Positions 7,184-15,302 of a stretch of 64,000 nucleotides of DNA are shown here, piece by piece (positions within the stretch are counted from its first letter, which is position 1; each line of letters begins with the position of its first letter). Both the position numbers and the translations under genes were made by a program. The DNA lies in assembly GCA_040403095.1 (NCBI GenBank), contig JBBALI010000005.1:1-64000 (forward strand). The letters run 5' to 3'. The notes beneath the pieces are model-generated. The model had not been told where the DNA came from. It saw nothing but the letters and a program-made list of their open reading frames with translations, and did no database searches. The DNA comes from JAQVCM01 sp040403095 (GTDB taxonomy: Bacteria > Bacteroidota > Bacteroidia > Flavobacteriales_D > Crocinitomicaceae).

Positions 7184-8260
7184 TTACTTTAATTTGTCGT
7201 TTACTTTATTGTTCATAAATTGAGTTGTACCGCCGACTACAAAATTTCTAGCGTTTTGAATGCCATTTCCAACTCCTGACGATGCTACCGCTGAACCTGT
7301 TCCTGCACCGACAGTTCCAAAAAACAAATCAGATCCAATTTTAGTATTTGACTTACCATTACCAACTGAACTAAATTCTCCATTTAACTTCATATCAACA
7401 CCTGCGTCAACAGCAGTTAATCCCAGATTCCAAGCAAATGATTTCGTCGCATTTCCTCCAGGGATGAAGCCTGTTGCCAATGATAATGCCACACTAACAC
7501 CGTCCACTTCTCCAATATTCTTTGAAGCTGAATATTGCCCTGCAAAATTTCCTGAAGCGTTTATCGTACCTCCAATTAAGCTACTTCCTAAATAGGTAGA
7601 TGCAAAACCTCCGCCAAATGCACCAGAAGCTAAACCACCAGTTGCAATTGTAGCAACAGTAGCTGCCATCAATGGAAGTCCCTTTTCTTTTAAACCTTTT
7701 GATCCCTCCCACGAATGGTCTCGATTTCCAGCTTCAGCACCGCCTTCCCATGGCTCGTAATATGTCGCATCTGGTCCACTTCTGGTATCAATAGCTTCAA
7801 AATTATTAAATCTTTCATATAAAGAAAATTTATCTACTTGTCCACTTACAGCAACATATTTCTTTTTTGATTCTACTCCTTGATAGATTTGTTTGCTTAT
7901 TCCACCAGTATTATTGAAATAGACATATCGATTAACATTTTCATTTAAACCCCAATCAATACTTTTGTAGGTGAAGGCAAATTTTTTGGTTTCTGGTTTG
8001 AAAACATAATTATAAACAATTTCCAAGCCTTCTAATTCATTTGCATTAATTACAACATTTTCGCTAAAAGCATAGGGACTATTGTAAGAATATTTATTTG
8101 CCAACGGATCCACAGCAAAAAATCTCCCTAATCTTGGGTCGTGCATACGGTATTTGTAATTCAGAGAATTCCCATCACCTTTGACCTCATCGTCGTGTTC
8201 CTGGGCCTGGAAGGTGTACGGGTCGGTAAATGACTGGTTATATGATGTTTGTATTCTCAT
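7184..8260 (-). CDS. Orphan RHS-core protein with glycine-rich hydrophobic tip (cassette D)
   Basis: The 358-residue product starts MRIQTSYNQSFTDPYTFQ and has an intact RHS core: EHDDEVKGDGNS, then MHDPRLGRFFAVDPLA, then NSPYAFSENVV and ELEGLE at about residues 74-80. The specific part includes a middle domain (residues 85-195). A C-terminal region (about 200-350) follows, made of Gly/Ala/Ser-rich hydrophobic stretches such as LMAATVATIATGG and FASTYLGSSLIGG. Such stretches occur in the pre-toxin or membrane-interacting regions of polymorphic toxins, so a membrane-acting or pore-forming tip is possible. There is no signal peptide. The membrane-anchored immunity candidate follows after one base. 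The toxin class is not established. Confidence 0.72.
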   Translation of the reverse strand: MRIQTSYNQSFTDPYTFQAQEHDDEVKGDGNSLNYKYRMHDPRLGRFFAVDPLANKYSYNSPYAFSENVVINANELEGLEIVYNYVFKPETKKFAFTYKSIDWGLNENVNRYVYFNNTGGISKQIYQGVESKKKYVAVSGQVDKFSLYERFNNFEAIDTRSGPDATYYEPWEGGAEAGNRDHSWEGSKGLKEKGLPLMAATVATIATGGLASGAFGGGFASTYLGSSLIGGTINASGNFAGQYSASKNIGEVDGVSVALSLATGFIPGGNATKSFAWNLGLTAVDAGVDMKLNGEFSSVGNGKSNTKIGSDLFFGTVGAGTGSAVASSGVGNGIQNARNFVVGGTTQFMNNKVNDKLK

Positions 8261-8513
8261 TGATTCAAAGGTACGAAAATGAATTTAGAATTGAAATGGG
8301 ATTTGTACTAACGTTTGAAATAGTTTTGTAGATATATTAACTAATAATATATTCCTACTTTTGATTCTTTAAGTTACAAAAATGCATAAAAAAAATTCTA
8401 GATATCGATTGGTCGACTTATTTTGATTTTCATGAGTAATCTTAAATATCGTTTTTAAAGTTTTTTTGCGTTGTCAAATGTTTTTATGCACCATATAGAA
8501 CTTCAAATTTTAC
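8261..8513 (-). repeat. Inter-cassette repeat D/E: shared leader, no clear terminator
   Basis: Bases 8261-8320 match the other cassette leaders, including TACCTTTG on the minus strand. The hairpin found in the other three gaps is not recognisable here; the sequence around 8380-8460 has diverged. Read-through from cassette E into cassette D is therefore more likely than elsewhere in the array. Confidence 0.7.
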
Positions 8514-8936
8514 TTAATCATTCAGACTAAATGGATATCCTTCTACATAAATTGTTGTTTCTTCAATTATTATGGAATCTCCAGTACTTTTTTGGATATT
8601 TAATTTAATTACTTTATTCTTTGCTATGAAGTCGTTTATATTATTTGCAAATTCATCAACATATTTGTTCTCATTATACTTCATTAAACAAATTTCAGTT
8701 ATGGGTTTATATTTTGCTTTACGTATATATTTTCTTAGTTCCTCTAATAAAAGAATACTTTGTTTTTCAGAACACTTATTCAACATAACATAATGTCCAT
8801 ATGTTTCATCAGAAAATACCTCAACTCGAATTTCCTCTAGAAATTTAAACTTAGAAAGATTTTCACATTCTTCAGTTTTAGTGTCTTTACAAGCTGAAAT
8901 AAGAGGGAATATCAATATTAGCAGAGTTAATTTCAT
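8514..8936 (-). CDS. Lipoprotein, candidate immunity protein of cassette E
   Basis: The 140-residue product has a short lipoprotein signal peptide with the lipobox LISAC at residues 12-16 (acylated cysteine 16). The mature protein is charged, mixed alpha/beta and unrelated to the other immunity candidates. I recognise no family. The ATG lies six bases after the stop of the cassette E RHS orphan. A lipoprotein inhibitor is expected when the toxin acts in the periplasm, for example on peptidoglycan or its precursors. The immunity role and the toxin target are inferred from gene order. Confidence 0.55.
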   Translation of the reverse strand: MKLTLLILIFPLISACKDTKTEECENLSKFKFLEEIRVEVFSDETYGHYVMLNKCSEKQSILLLEELRKYIRKAKYKPITEICLMKYNENKYVDEFANNINDFIAKNKVIKLNIQKSTGDSIIIEETTIYVEGYPFSLND

Positions 8937-8942
8937 AATTGT

Positions 8943-9968
8943 CTAATGTTCAATGTTAATAATATTTGTAAATGGTCTAAATGATTTTCCATTTGATTTA
9001 AAGTGTTGCAATACATACATCGATACTAAACCGGGTAGAAATTGTTTTTTACCTGTTTGATCACTAGTACCAGCTCCAAATGTGTCCATGACTGTATATT
9101 TTACAGTAATATCCGTTGCTGAAATTTTAGTAATCTTTGCTTTTACTCCCTGAATACCCCCAACAGTAGTTGTCAGGAATAACGAAGACCCGTTTAAATT
9201 TGGTTCGTTTTCCAACGAACTCTCAGCTTTTATCTTAAATCCATCTAATGTCTTATTTGCTTTATAAAAATCCATTGCCGCTTTTTCAAAAGCCTGTGAA
9301 TATTTTTTGAATTCACCGCTAGCCTCGATCTCTTTTGCTAAAACAGAGGAACTAGACCAATATAGATTTTTACCCTTGCCACCTCCAAAATGAATAGCTA
9401 ATCTTGCACCGACTTTAGAATCAGCCCCAATTGTTCCTGTTGTAAGTGCTACGACAACACTAGAGAATAAGCTTTGAGTGGAAGTGCCCAGTTGTCCAGC
9501 TGTTGTAGTTGAAATATTTTTTTTAGGATGATCAGCATAAGCTGCATCTCCATCAGGATTTGTAATTGCTTGTCCTTTATTTGAATCAAAAGTAGTTATA
9601 TCTCCTTGTACCCACGTTAATTCTTTACTTCCCTCAGCTTTTGACCAAGTCCAACCAAAAAATTTATCTGAATCACCCTTCTTTGCGGCAATTTGATATT
9701 CTCCTTCTTTTTTTCCTGCTTCTGCAGGTTCTAAACCTTCTAGTTCAATCATATCAATCAATCTATTTCCGCTAAATTGATATGGAGTATAATATGGGTA
9801 CTTAGTAGCCAAAGGATCAATTGCAAAAAACCTCCCCAATCTTGTATCAGACATCCTGTACTCAAAATTCATCGAATTCGCATCACCCTTCACCTCATCG
9901 TCGTGTTCCTGGCCTTGGAAGGAGTACGGGTCGGTAAATAACTGATTATATGATAATTGAAATCTCAT
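8943..9968 (-). CDS. Orphan RHS-core protein with unknown C-terminal tip (cassette E)
   Basis: The 341-residue product begins MRFQLSYNQLFTDPYSFQ and carries the RHS core: EHDDEVKGDANS, then MSDTRLGRFFAIDPLATK, then YQFSGNRLIDMIELEGLE. The cassette-specific tip contains a serine/threonine-rich linker, an alpha-helical stretch near residues 215-245, and a terminal domain with VMDTFGAGTSD (about 290-300) followed by LPGLVSMYVLQHF and RPFTN. The aspartates and glycines in that motif may be catalytic, but I cannot place the fold. There is no signal peptide. It is the first cassette of the array in the direction of transcription. The immunity lipoprotein follows after six bases. Confidence 0.73.
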   Translation of the reverse strand: MRFQLSYNQLFTDPYSFQGQEHDDEVKGDANSMNFEYRMSDTRLGRFFAIDPLATKYPYYTPYQFSGNRLIDMIELEGLEPAEAGKKEGEYQIAAKKGDSDKFFGWTWSKAEGSKELTWVQGDITTFDSNKGQAITNPDGDAAYADHPKKNISTTTAGQLGTSTQSLFSSVVVALTTGTIGADSKVGARLAIHFGGGKGKNLYWSSSSVLAKEIEASGEFKKYSQAFEKAAMDFYKANKTLDGFKIKAESSLENEPNLNGSSLFLTTTVGGIQGVKAKITKISATDITVKYTVMDTFGAGTSDQTGKKQFLPGLVSMYVLQHFKSNGKSFRPFTNIINIEH

Positions 9969-10030
9969 TGATTCAAAGGTACGAAAATGAATTTAAAATA
10001 GAAATGGTATAAATACTATTTTTTTCTTTG
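9969..10030 (-). promoter_or_regulatory. Leader of cassette E, conserved with the other cassettes
   Basis: On the minus strand the sequence ends TACCTTTGAATCA directly before the ATG. TACCTTTG fits the Bacteroidota -7 consensus TAnnTTTG. The distance to the ATG (five bases) would place the transcription start at or next to the start codon, giving a leaderless or nearly leaderless transcript. Similarity to the other four leaders stops at about 10030, so this is the upstream edge of the repeated unit. I see no good -33 TTG at the usual distance. Confidence 0.55.
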
Positions 10031-10052
10031 GTGCTTATATTTTTAGAAAAGC

Positions 10053-10101
10053 TGGAACACAAGTCGCTTTTTCCTTTGTTTTAGGGGGATGCAGTGTTCC
10101 A
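10053..10101. repeat. 8-bp inverted repeat at the upstream edge of the RHS array
   Basis: TGGAACAC (10053-10060) and its exact complement GTGTTCCA (10094-10101) flank 33 bases. The pair sits just outside the point where the cassette leader similarity ends. It could be an operator, a weak transcript structure or a scar of the insertion that ended the array. I have no evidence that decides between these. Confidence 0.35.
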
Positions 10102-10232
10102 AGTCTTTTGTATTTGTGTTGCAGATATTGTTTTAAAATAGTTAATAGAGGGAAAATATCAATTTTTGGACGAAAATATATTACACTTATTATTTATTTT
10201 GTTGTTTTTTGGAACAAATAGTGCATTATTAT

Positions 10233-10418
10233 TTATTGATTTTGAAATTCTAAAATATCTTTTTCTTTTTTATTCGCTACTAAAATCAAAACCACAATTA
10301 AAATAAAAATAACGACTAATAGACCATTAATTGTTTTAACGGATTCTTGTTGTAAAGCGTCAGGTTGGAAAATAAAATTTGTTTCAGTGATCTCAATAGA
10401 ACTTTTAGTGTAACTCAT
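10233..10418 (-). CDS. Small single-pass membrane protein
   Basis: The 61-residue product has a polar N-terminus (about 30 residues), one strong membrane segment (ING LLVVIFILIVVLILVA) and a short charged tail. The ATG lies one base after the stop of the upstream gene at 10420, so they form a two-gene unit. I recognise no family. Its position between the RHS array and the integrative-element genes leaves open whether it belongs to the toxin locus or to the mobile element. Confidence 0.5.
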   Translation of the reverse strand: MSYTKSSIEITETNFIFQPDALQQESVKTINGLLVVIFILIVVLILVANKKEKDILEFQNQ

Positions 10419-10419
10419 T

Positions 10420-10791
10420 TTAATTGATTTTTTGAATTAGTATTGTTTCCTTCTTTGTCCCAAGCATTGCATATTGGATGTTATAAATCCCTAAAAATTG
10501 GATTATTATGCCTTCGTAATAATCTTTCGTAAAGTGATTTATGAAACGGAAATCGAAGCCCTCTCGAGTCATTTCAATTTTATCAACTTTAATCTCAGAT
10601 TGATCTATTAAAAAACTCTTCAGAATTTTATAGTTTTTGGTAATCTTAAAATCAATTTCCTTTTTCAAAAAGCGATCATTTCGAGCTTGCTCATTATGAA
10701 AATCAATTTTATTTTGCTCACTTGCAAAAATTTGATTTTTCCTTTTAGGATAAAACTCCTCTTTTGTGAACGGGTCAATTTTTATTTCCAT
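10420..10791 (-). CDS. Small basic hypothetical protein of mobile-element type
   Basis: I chose the ATG at 10789-10791 (MEIKIDPFTKEEFYPKR), giving about 123 residues. The longer frame to 10842 would need a TTG start. The opening resembles, from memory, small proteins found on Bacteroidota integrative elements that begin with a degenerate zinc-ribbon-like consensus (treble of TFxPKRxNQxFAS), but the cysteines are absent here. The rest is lysine-rich and mixed alpha/beta. It is followed after one base by the small membrane protein. No function can be assigned. Confidence 0.55.
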   Translation of the reverse strand: MEIKIDPFTKEEFYPKRKNQIFASEQNKIDFHNEQARNDRFLKKEIDFKITKNYKILKSFLIDQSEIKVDKIEMTREGFDFRFINHFTKDYYEGIIIQFLGIYNIQYAMLGTKKETILIQKIN

Positions 10792-11464
10792 TTTATAATT
10801 TTTAACTTCTTTAAAGTTAATACATTCCGTTAAAATACACAATATGAATTTTTATGCAATAAACTGAAATACAATGAAATTGCTCAATTTTTTTATGGAG
10901 TTTAATCAATTTTATGGACTTTTATGAAATTGAAAATAGAGCAAAAATGAGTGTTAAAACGGATTAAAACGTATTTATTCATATTAATGCTGGTTGATTT
11001 GTTTTGATTTTTTTTTGACTTTATGAAATTTTAATCATTAAATCGATTTAGGTGGACCATTGAATCAGAAAAAACAACCATCCATATCAAATTACTTTCC
11101 GCCTAATATTGACTAGCTTTTTTGAAATACTATCAAATGTGTGCTTCTTGGAATTGCTATTTGGCTTTCAATAATTTTAAATATTCAAACTCCCAGACAA
11201 AATCAGAAATTTTGCAATGAAAAAGGATTATTTCAAGAACTAAAAAGAAAACGAATGTAGATAACTACTATCATAGTAAATCAATCATTTAAACTTAATC
11301 AAAGTACCTTAAAATGACAAAAGTGAAACGTTACTACGACTGTTAGTTATTGGGTAATTAAATGCGTAAAAAATTATGTTCTATATTGAACAATTTAATT
11401 CCGTTTTTTTTTCAAGCCAAATTTTCCCGGTTAATTAATTTTTTAAATAAAATTCCTCTGTCCC

Positions 11465-11708
11465 TAAACCCTTAACTTATCTTTACTTTTTTCCAAAAGA
11501 AAGTTAGGATATTTCACATTGACATGAAATTTGACTTGACTTAGCTCTTTTTTATTGAAAATTTTCTTTTTTTTTGTACACACGTGTTTAACCCCAATTT
11601 TCTCTCTTTTTTCTGAAATAAATGATTGACATTTGAACGGAGATTTTTGTCTTTGTCATTTTTACTTTTTGTATCACTTTTCCAATTAAACCCTTAAATT
11701 ATCTTTAC
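11465..11708 (+). repeat. Pair of 22-base direct repeats, 222 bases apart
   Basis: Copy 1 is 11465-11486 and copy 2 is 11687-11708; 21 of 22 bases are identical, the difference being C versus A at the twelfth base. Both are followed by T-rich sequence. They lie in a gene-free region of the integrative element. Confidence 0.6.
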
Positions 11709-11770
11709 GCTTTTTATCTAAGTAGTGGTTTGTTTTCACAATATTGCATTTTCACTTTTTGGGCAGACCA

Positions 11771-11809
11771 AAATAAAAAAGACCAAATACAATTGAATGT
11801 AATTGGTCT
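11771..11809 (-). terminator. Rho-independent terminator after the winged-helix-like gene
   Basis: The stem GACCAAATACA / TGTAATTGGTC (positions 11781-11808) is followed on the minus strand by TTTTTTATTTT. It lies 22 bases after the stop of the gene at 11831-12568. Confidence 0.75.
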
Positions 11810-11830
11810 CTTGAACAATGCATAAGAATT

Positions 11831-12568
11831 TTACCTCTTTAAAAAATTTCGACAAAATGTAAATTGAAAATTGATTGAAATTAAATTGATTCCTTGAACA
11901 AATATTTTCTTTTTTATAAATTTAAATGGAATTTGTTGGTCGTAATATTTTTGAAATGAATTAATCTCATCAATAGAATATTTAGTTGGTTGTAGGTTTT
12001 TGTCGATATCGAGGTAATTATACTTTAAAGCAAAGTGTTTTATCTCGGAAGCTTTCTTTATGGAAATTCCTAAAATCTTTTGCACGCCTGAAAGTGCTAT
12101 TGGAACTTTACGATCCAAATAAAAGCGAAATTTGCCCTTGGGAAGATCATAGGTGCACCCTTTAATTTGCACGCTCTTCTTTTTAAACAAATTTCGCCAA
12201 AAGAGCCGGTGTAAGTAACCGAAAACAACGGCACCTGTTACTGCTCTAAATTTCTTTAATTCATCGAAATGAATCTCGTAGCCAAGTCGAGAAACCGAGT
12301 TGAGTTCTGACTCAAATATTGAAAAAGACCTTATTATTACAAAACCAGTTTTTTGATTTTCAACCACCCATTTCTTTTCAATCAGCTTTTTGTAAAGTGA
12401 TTGAATAGATGCTGAACTTTTGTAATTTAAATTTGCTGCTAGTTTTACAAATAGTTCTTTAGATGGTGTAAATTTTCCATCTGGAAAATACATTTTTAAT
12501 AGTAAATACAAGACAAAAATCCGTTCGTGACAATTTTTAGTAACAAGGATTATCACAGAAACCGGCAC
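11831..12568 (-). CDS. Mobile-element protein with winged-helix-like N-terminal region
   Basis: The 245-residue product has no motif I can name with certainty. Residues 20-70 (FVLYLLLKMYFPDG, then SIQSLYKKLIEKKWV) look like a winged helix, and a second helix-turn-helix-like segment lies at about 160-185 (ALSGVQKILGISIKKASEIK). This layout suits a DNA-binding replication or regulatory protein of an integrative element. The start is GTG at 12566-12568; upstream frames run into the HTH gene. It is the last gene of a minus-strand run behind the integrase and HTH gene, and is closed by a terminator at 11771-11809. The DNA-binding role is inferred. Confidence 0.55.
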   Translation of the reverse strand: MPVSVIILVTKNCHERIFVLYLLLKMYFPDGKFTPSKELFVKLAANLNYKSSASIQSLYKKLIEKKWVVENQKTGFVIIRSFSIFESELNSVSRLGYEIHFDELKKFRAVTGAVVFGYLHRLFWRNLFKKKSVQIKGCTYDLPKGKFRFYLDRKVPIALSGVQKILGISIKKASEIKHFALKYNYLDIDKNLQPTKYSIDEINSFQKYYDQQIPFKFIKKKIFVQGINLISINFQFTFCRNFLKR

Positions 12569-12585
12569 TCGGATCTGATATCTTT

Positions 12586-12876
12586 TTATTTCATTCTGTA
12601 TCCTTTTTTTTTACCGTGCATCAAAAAATCATTGATGTTTTGTTCAGTGTAAATAACCCGACGACCATTTTGATGAAAATCGATTTTTCCTTCCTTACGA
12701 TGGCTTATCAATGTTCGAACAGTTAACTTAAGTTTTTCACTTGCTTCTTTTTCAGTGTAGGTGTCTTTTCCTGGTTTATCAAAGTCCGTAACCAAATTGG
12801 TAACTTGGTGTACTAAATAGTCAACTGTCTTTTGCAATTTGTCAAAACGAGACAATAATTTTTCCAACGATTCCAT
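12586..12876 (-). CDS. Excisionase-like helix-turn-helix protein
   Basis: The 96-residue product has a short coiled N-terminal helix (LLSRFDKLQKTVDYLVHQV) and then a MerR/excisionase-type HTH (TYTEKEASEKLKLTVRTLI, then GKIDFHQNGRRVIYTEQ) at about residues 40-85. Such small HTH proteins accompany tyrosine integrases on Bacteroidota mobile elements. They act as directionality factors or regulators that bend or bind attachment-site DNA. It stops 17 bases before the next gene on the same strand and starts about 140 bases after the gene at 13019. Family membership is clear by pattern; the excision role is inferred from the nearby integrase. Confidence 0.75.
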   Translation of the reverse strand: MESLEKLLSRFDKLQKTVDYLVHQVTNLVTDFDKPGKDTYTEKEASEKLKLTVRTLISHRKEGKIDFHQNGRRVIYTEQNINDFLMHGKKKGYRMK

Positions 12877-13018
12877 ATTTTTAATTTTTATTCCATCAAA
12901 TTTTTCAAATTATTATTTATCAATATTTTAAAAATGAAATGGCAACCTAAAAAGTGAAATACGTGTTGCAAAATTTTTAGAAAATGATGACATTTTTTTA
13001 AGTAAGATGTTTCAAATT

Positions 13019-14041
13019 TTACTTAGGATTTAGAATCTTGTCGATTTCACTTCTTAATTTATTCAGAGAAACACTTTTTGAATAATTCTCTTTTGATCTA
13101 TAATTTAGGAGTGATAATTCTTTTACTTGTAATATTAGATTGTTCTTTTTTATTACAAGTTTATTTTGAACGAAAAAACGAATCACGTCATTTTCATAAA
13201 GTCGATTTATTTGTTCTAGAAAACCAAAAAGGATCATGTTGTCAACGTAAAATTTCACGGGTTTTGTTCCCTCTTTTAATTCTAATAATTCCCATAAAGA
13301 TTCATCTGCTAATTTATCATATCCTTTTTTGTATTGATAAGCACTGGCGTTATCATATATGTCTTTATCGAAATTTTCAACGGCGCTTTTATAGTTATCA
13401 ATTCTTCTCTTTACCTCGGTTTTCAGAGTAGGTGCTAATAGTGCTTTCTTTTTTCGTCCTTTTTCAATATTTATTTTTTTGGGTTCGAATGAATTTTGAG
13501 TAAATGTGGAGTCATCAAGGTTTAGATATTTTGAGATATCTAATGTTTTTTCTTGAAAAATATCTTCATCTAAAGCTTTCCCATTTGGATTTTTACTTTC
13601 CAAATAATTAGCAACAATATGCCTAATTGTCGGATTGATTTTTTGTGAAAAAAAGCAAATCCCGAAAATTAAAAATAAAACTGAATTTATTAGTTCTTCT
13701 ATTTTAATCCATTTATTTAAACTGTCTTGGGTATTAATAATTTCAAATAAAATCTGATCATCCTTTTTTTCTGATATCGCATACTGAATATTAACTTCTA
13801 TTTTACTTAGTTGTGACTCTATATATGTCAGAGGAAATCGATCTAAAATTAGTTGTGAAAATGATGCTCTATCTATTGCATCAATTTCTTCTTCCTCCTC
13901 AATGATTAGATTTAAGTTTTTTACGAACTGATAAAAATTACCACCTGTACTGATGTCCTGTTCAATCAATATTAAATTTTTGACCGTTCTGTCATCTAAA
14001 GATTTTAAAACGGGAAGCAATTTTGAAATTTGTAAATCCAT
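13019..14041 (-). CDS. Hypothetical protein of the integrative element
   Basis: The 340-residue product has an acidic, helical N-terminal part, with EEEEEID near residue 50. One hydrophobic stretch lies near 140-155 (INSVLFLIFGICFFSQ), and the C-terminal half is lysine-rich and probably helical, with a basic run near residue 195 (EKGRKKKALL). I recognise no family. It starts 10 bases after the integrase stop on the same strand, so the two are probably one transcript. Such integrase-adjacent unknowns are common in flavobacterial elements. No function is proposed. Confidence 0.6.
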   Translation of the reverse strand: MDLQISKLLPVLKSLDDRTVKNLILIEQDISTGGNFYQFVKNLNLIIEEEEEIDAIDRASFSQLILDRFPLTYIESQLSKIEVNIQYAISEKKDDQILFEIINTQDSLNKWIKIEELINSVLFLIFGICFFSQKINPTIRHIVANYLESKNPNGKALDEDIFQEKTLDISKYLNLDDSTFTQNSFEPKKINIEKGRKKKALLAPTLKTEVKRRIDNYKSAVENFDKDIYDNASAYQYKKGYDKLADESLWELLELKEGTKPVKFYVDNMILFGFLEQINRLYENDVIRFFVQNKLVIKKNNLILQVKELSLLNYRSKENYSKSVSLNKLRSEIDKILNPK

Positions 14042-14051
14042 TTCCTAATTT

Positions 14052-15266
14052 TTAATCATTAAAAATATCCATCGCTTTATCAAGCTCAGTGTTTACTATT
14101 TTGGCATATATCTGTGTCTCTTTAATGGCTGAATGTCCCATCAGCTTTGAAACCTTATCTATACTTATGCCTTTACGAAGCGCTCGAGTTGCCCAAGTAT
14201 GTCTTGCTATGTGAAAACTTAAGTTCTTTTCTATATTTGCCTTTTTGGCAATTGATTTTAAACTATTGTTAATTAAAGTGGTTGCATTGCTAATGTACTT
14301 GTCGACTTCTACAGGATTATTTAAATCTAAATCAGCAGGTAGCATTCCAAAAATAAAATCACTTTTAGTTTTCTGTTCATTATCGAATTTTCTTATTATT
14401 TCCAATGCACGCGTAGGCAATTTTACTGACAATTGAGAACCAGTTTTTTTAATCGTGAAATCTATACGCTCTCCATCATAATGTTTCCATTGTAATTGAA
14501 CAACATCTGAAACTCTTAAACCACCAGCAAAAGCCGAAAACACGAACATATCTTTGTGCTTACTCATTTTTAATAAAACAGGTAATTCGAGTTTATCAAT
14601 TTGCATTAATTCTTCTTCAGTAAGATACATCCTTTGTGTTTTTGCATTTTGGATTTTATATCTCAAAAAAGGATTTTGATTTATTTCTATCAATCCTTGT
14701 TGAAATGCCTTATTAAAAACTGTTCTAATAAATTTCAAATTTGTTCCAATAGTATTTGTTGAGTTTTTCAGCTTACTTCTTAAGTACTGTTCATAGCGAT
14801 TTATGAATGTAACATCGATATCTTCAAAAGTTATGGAAGAATTATATTTTTTGAGCTTTTCAATGATACTTTTTGTTTTATCATGAGTTCCAATCTTGCC
14901 GCTAGCATAGTATTTATCTAAAACTTGTTGGGCAAATTCAAAAAATGAAGCACTTTGTTCACCATCAACTTGTTTTCTAATTGTTTTTACTGACACACTT
15001 TTTTGAGTAGTTTCGAGATATAAAATCTCATTTTGAATTTCAGAGAATTTTGAATAGAGCATCCCATTCATTCTACCCGCTGTTTCTTTTCCTTTAGAAA
15101 TGTTATTTTTAAATTTCTTCTTTTCAAAATCCCATTCTGATTCTTTACATTGAAGACCAGAAGACATATTAGTAATCTTTCGATTTTTAATAATCCTAAA
15201 ATGAATAGGTATAATACCCTTAGAGTTTTCTTTATCTTTTCTAAAAACAATCGAAACTGAAGCCAT
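14052..15266 (-). CDS. Tyrosine-type site-specific integrase
   Basis: The integrase catalyses DNA strand exchange between the element and its chromosomal attachment site. I chose the ATG at 15264-15266 (MASVSIVFRK), the usual start of this family; the frame extends 11 codons upstream. The 404-residue protein has an arm-binding domain (about 1-95), a SAM-like core-binding domain (100-195) and a catalytic domain. Visible catalytic residues are the arginine in AGGLRVSD, HIARHTW (HxxR), LMGHSAIKETQIYAKI (GH and the tyrosine nucleophile), so it looks intact, unlike the fragment at 27-464. Two copies of GGGGTAAACA lie upstream. It heads a minus-strand gene run to 11831. The attachment site is probably near 15300-15490. 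Confidence 0.9.
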   Translation of the reverse strand: MASVSIVFRKDKENSKGIIPIHFRIIKNRKITNMSSGLQCKESEWDFEKKKFKNNISKGKETAGRMNGMLYSKFSEIQNEILYLETTQKSVSVKTIRKQVDGEQSASFFEFAQQVLDKYYASGKIGTHDKTKSIIEKLKKYNSSITFEDIDVTFINRYEQYLRSKLKNSTNTIGTNLKFIRTVFNKAFQQGLIEINQNPFLRYKIQNAKTQRMYLTEEELMQIDKLELPVLLKMSKHKDMFVFSAFAGGLRVSDVVQLQWKHYDGERIDFTIKKTGSQLSVKLPTRALEIIRKFDNEQKTKSDFIFGMLPADLDLNNPVEVDKYISNATTLINNSLKSIAKKANIEKNLSFHIARHTWATRALRKGISIDKVSKLMGHSAIKETQIYAKIVNTELDKAMDIFND

Positions 15267-15302
15267 AATTTTTTTTTGTAAATGTATATAAAAAATCAAA
15301 AC

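Larger units (their letters stand above)
10843..11830. other. Long A+T-rich intergenic region with a direct repeat
   Basis: Nearly 1 kb without a convincing gene on either strand. It contains a 22-base direct repeat with one mismatch (11465-11486 and 11687-11708, both reading taaacccttaa then ttatctttac) and many short T-rich runs. The minus-strand terminator of the gene at 11831 lies at 11771-11809. It may hold a replication, transfer or regulatory site of the integrative element. Confidence 0.4.

Noticed and set aside
7260..7595. Plus-strand 111-codon frame in cassette D
   Set aside because: Antisense to the Gly/Ala-rich toxin tip; proline-rich composition is the expected complement.
11071..11340. 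Possible small gene in the long intergenic region
   Set aside because: Several stops in all frames and no start followed by coding-like composition.
13078..13431. Plus-strand 117-codon hydrophobic frame
   Set aside because: Antisense to the lysine-rich gene at 13019-14041; the hydrophobicity follows from A+T-rich complement codons.
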